A DNA stretch of 13,451 nucleotides from positions 1 to 13,451 of the forward strand of contig USEH01000043.1 of assembly GCA_900553675.1 (NCBI GenBank), read 5' to 3'. Each line of letters opens with the position of its first letter. The stretch's first letter is position 1. The translations under genes were made by a program, and so were the position numbers. Source of the DNA: an uncultured Ruminococcus sp. Lineage in GTDB: Bacteria; Bacillota; Clostridia; Oscillospirales; Ruminococcaceae. Positions 13,425 to 13,451 of the stretch are shown here, one piece after another. The notes beneath the pieces were generated by a model. The model was not told the origin of the DNA. It saw only the letters and a program-made list of their open reading frames with translations, and ran no database searches.

Positions 13425-13451
13425 AATATCGCCTCCTGACATAACAACAGT

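Overview
The window reads as chromosomal DNA of a low-to-mid GC, Gram-positive anaerobe of the Clostridia, probably a gut Oscillospirales/Ruminococcaceae-type organism. The clues are strong AGGAGG-type ribosome binding sites, near-consensus sigma-A promoters, a lipoprotein signal on the solute-binding protein, a BlaI/M56 regulatory pair, a LytTR-DUF3021 pair and a stand-alone MutS-like ATPase. The taxonomic assignment is inference. I see no RNA genes, CRISPR arrays, insertion sequences or prophage genes.

Layout. (1) 1-4007, minus strand: a compact operon encoding a FbpABC/AfuABC-type ABC importer in the order ATPase, lipoprotein solute-binding protein, double-length permease. It is followed 4 nt later by the start of a metallo-beta-lactamase-fold hydrolase that runs off the window. 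(2) 4008-4300: a leader/intergenic stretch with two hairpins and a 9-bp direct repeat. (3) 4301-8619, minus strand: a BlaI-family repressor and a BlaR1-like M56 membrane protease, driven by a perfect-consensus promoter carrying two matched operators. The protease gene has a very long C-terminal extension made of four related modules and one unrelated domain, and no penicillin-binding domain. In this sequence it is broken twice, by a one-base frameshift near 6619 and by an in-frame TAA at 4637-4639. Repaired, it would be one protein of about 1269 residues. (4) 8649-9329, minus strand: a hypoxanthine/uracil-DNA-glycosylase-family gene with its own promoter and a strong terminator. (5) 9378-10294, minus strand: an alpha/beta hydrolase of the hormone-sensitive-lipase family, split by a one-base frameshift between its oxyanion motif and its catalytic serine. 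(6) 10490-11630, plus strand: a promoter, a LytTR DNA-binding regulator, a DUF3021-type membrane protein and a terminator. (7) 11697-13424, minus strand: a MutS-like ATPase without a mismatch-recognition domain.

How the genes work together. The BlaI/BlaR1-like pair is almost certainly autoregulated: the repressor should sit on the two operators covering the -10 element and transcription start, and the M56 protease should relieve repression when its extracellular modules sense a ligand. That ligand is unlikely to be a beta-lactam. The LytTR protein and its downstream four-helix membrane protein form the usual regulator/membrane-partner pair. The ABC genes form one importer, whose substrate (ferric iron versus a phosphorylated organic compound) cannot be settled from sequence alone.

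The main points for a second look are the four-module sensor and its double disruption, the twin operator architecture, a possible internal start that would release the sensor half as a lipoprotein, and three ORF breaks within about 5.3 kb, which raises the question of assembly error versus real decay.
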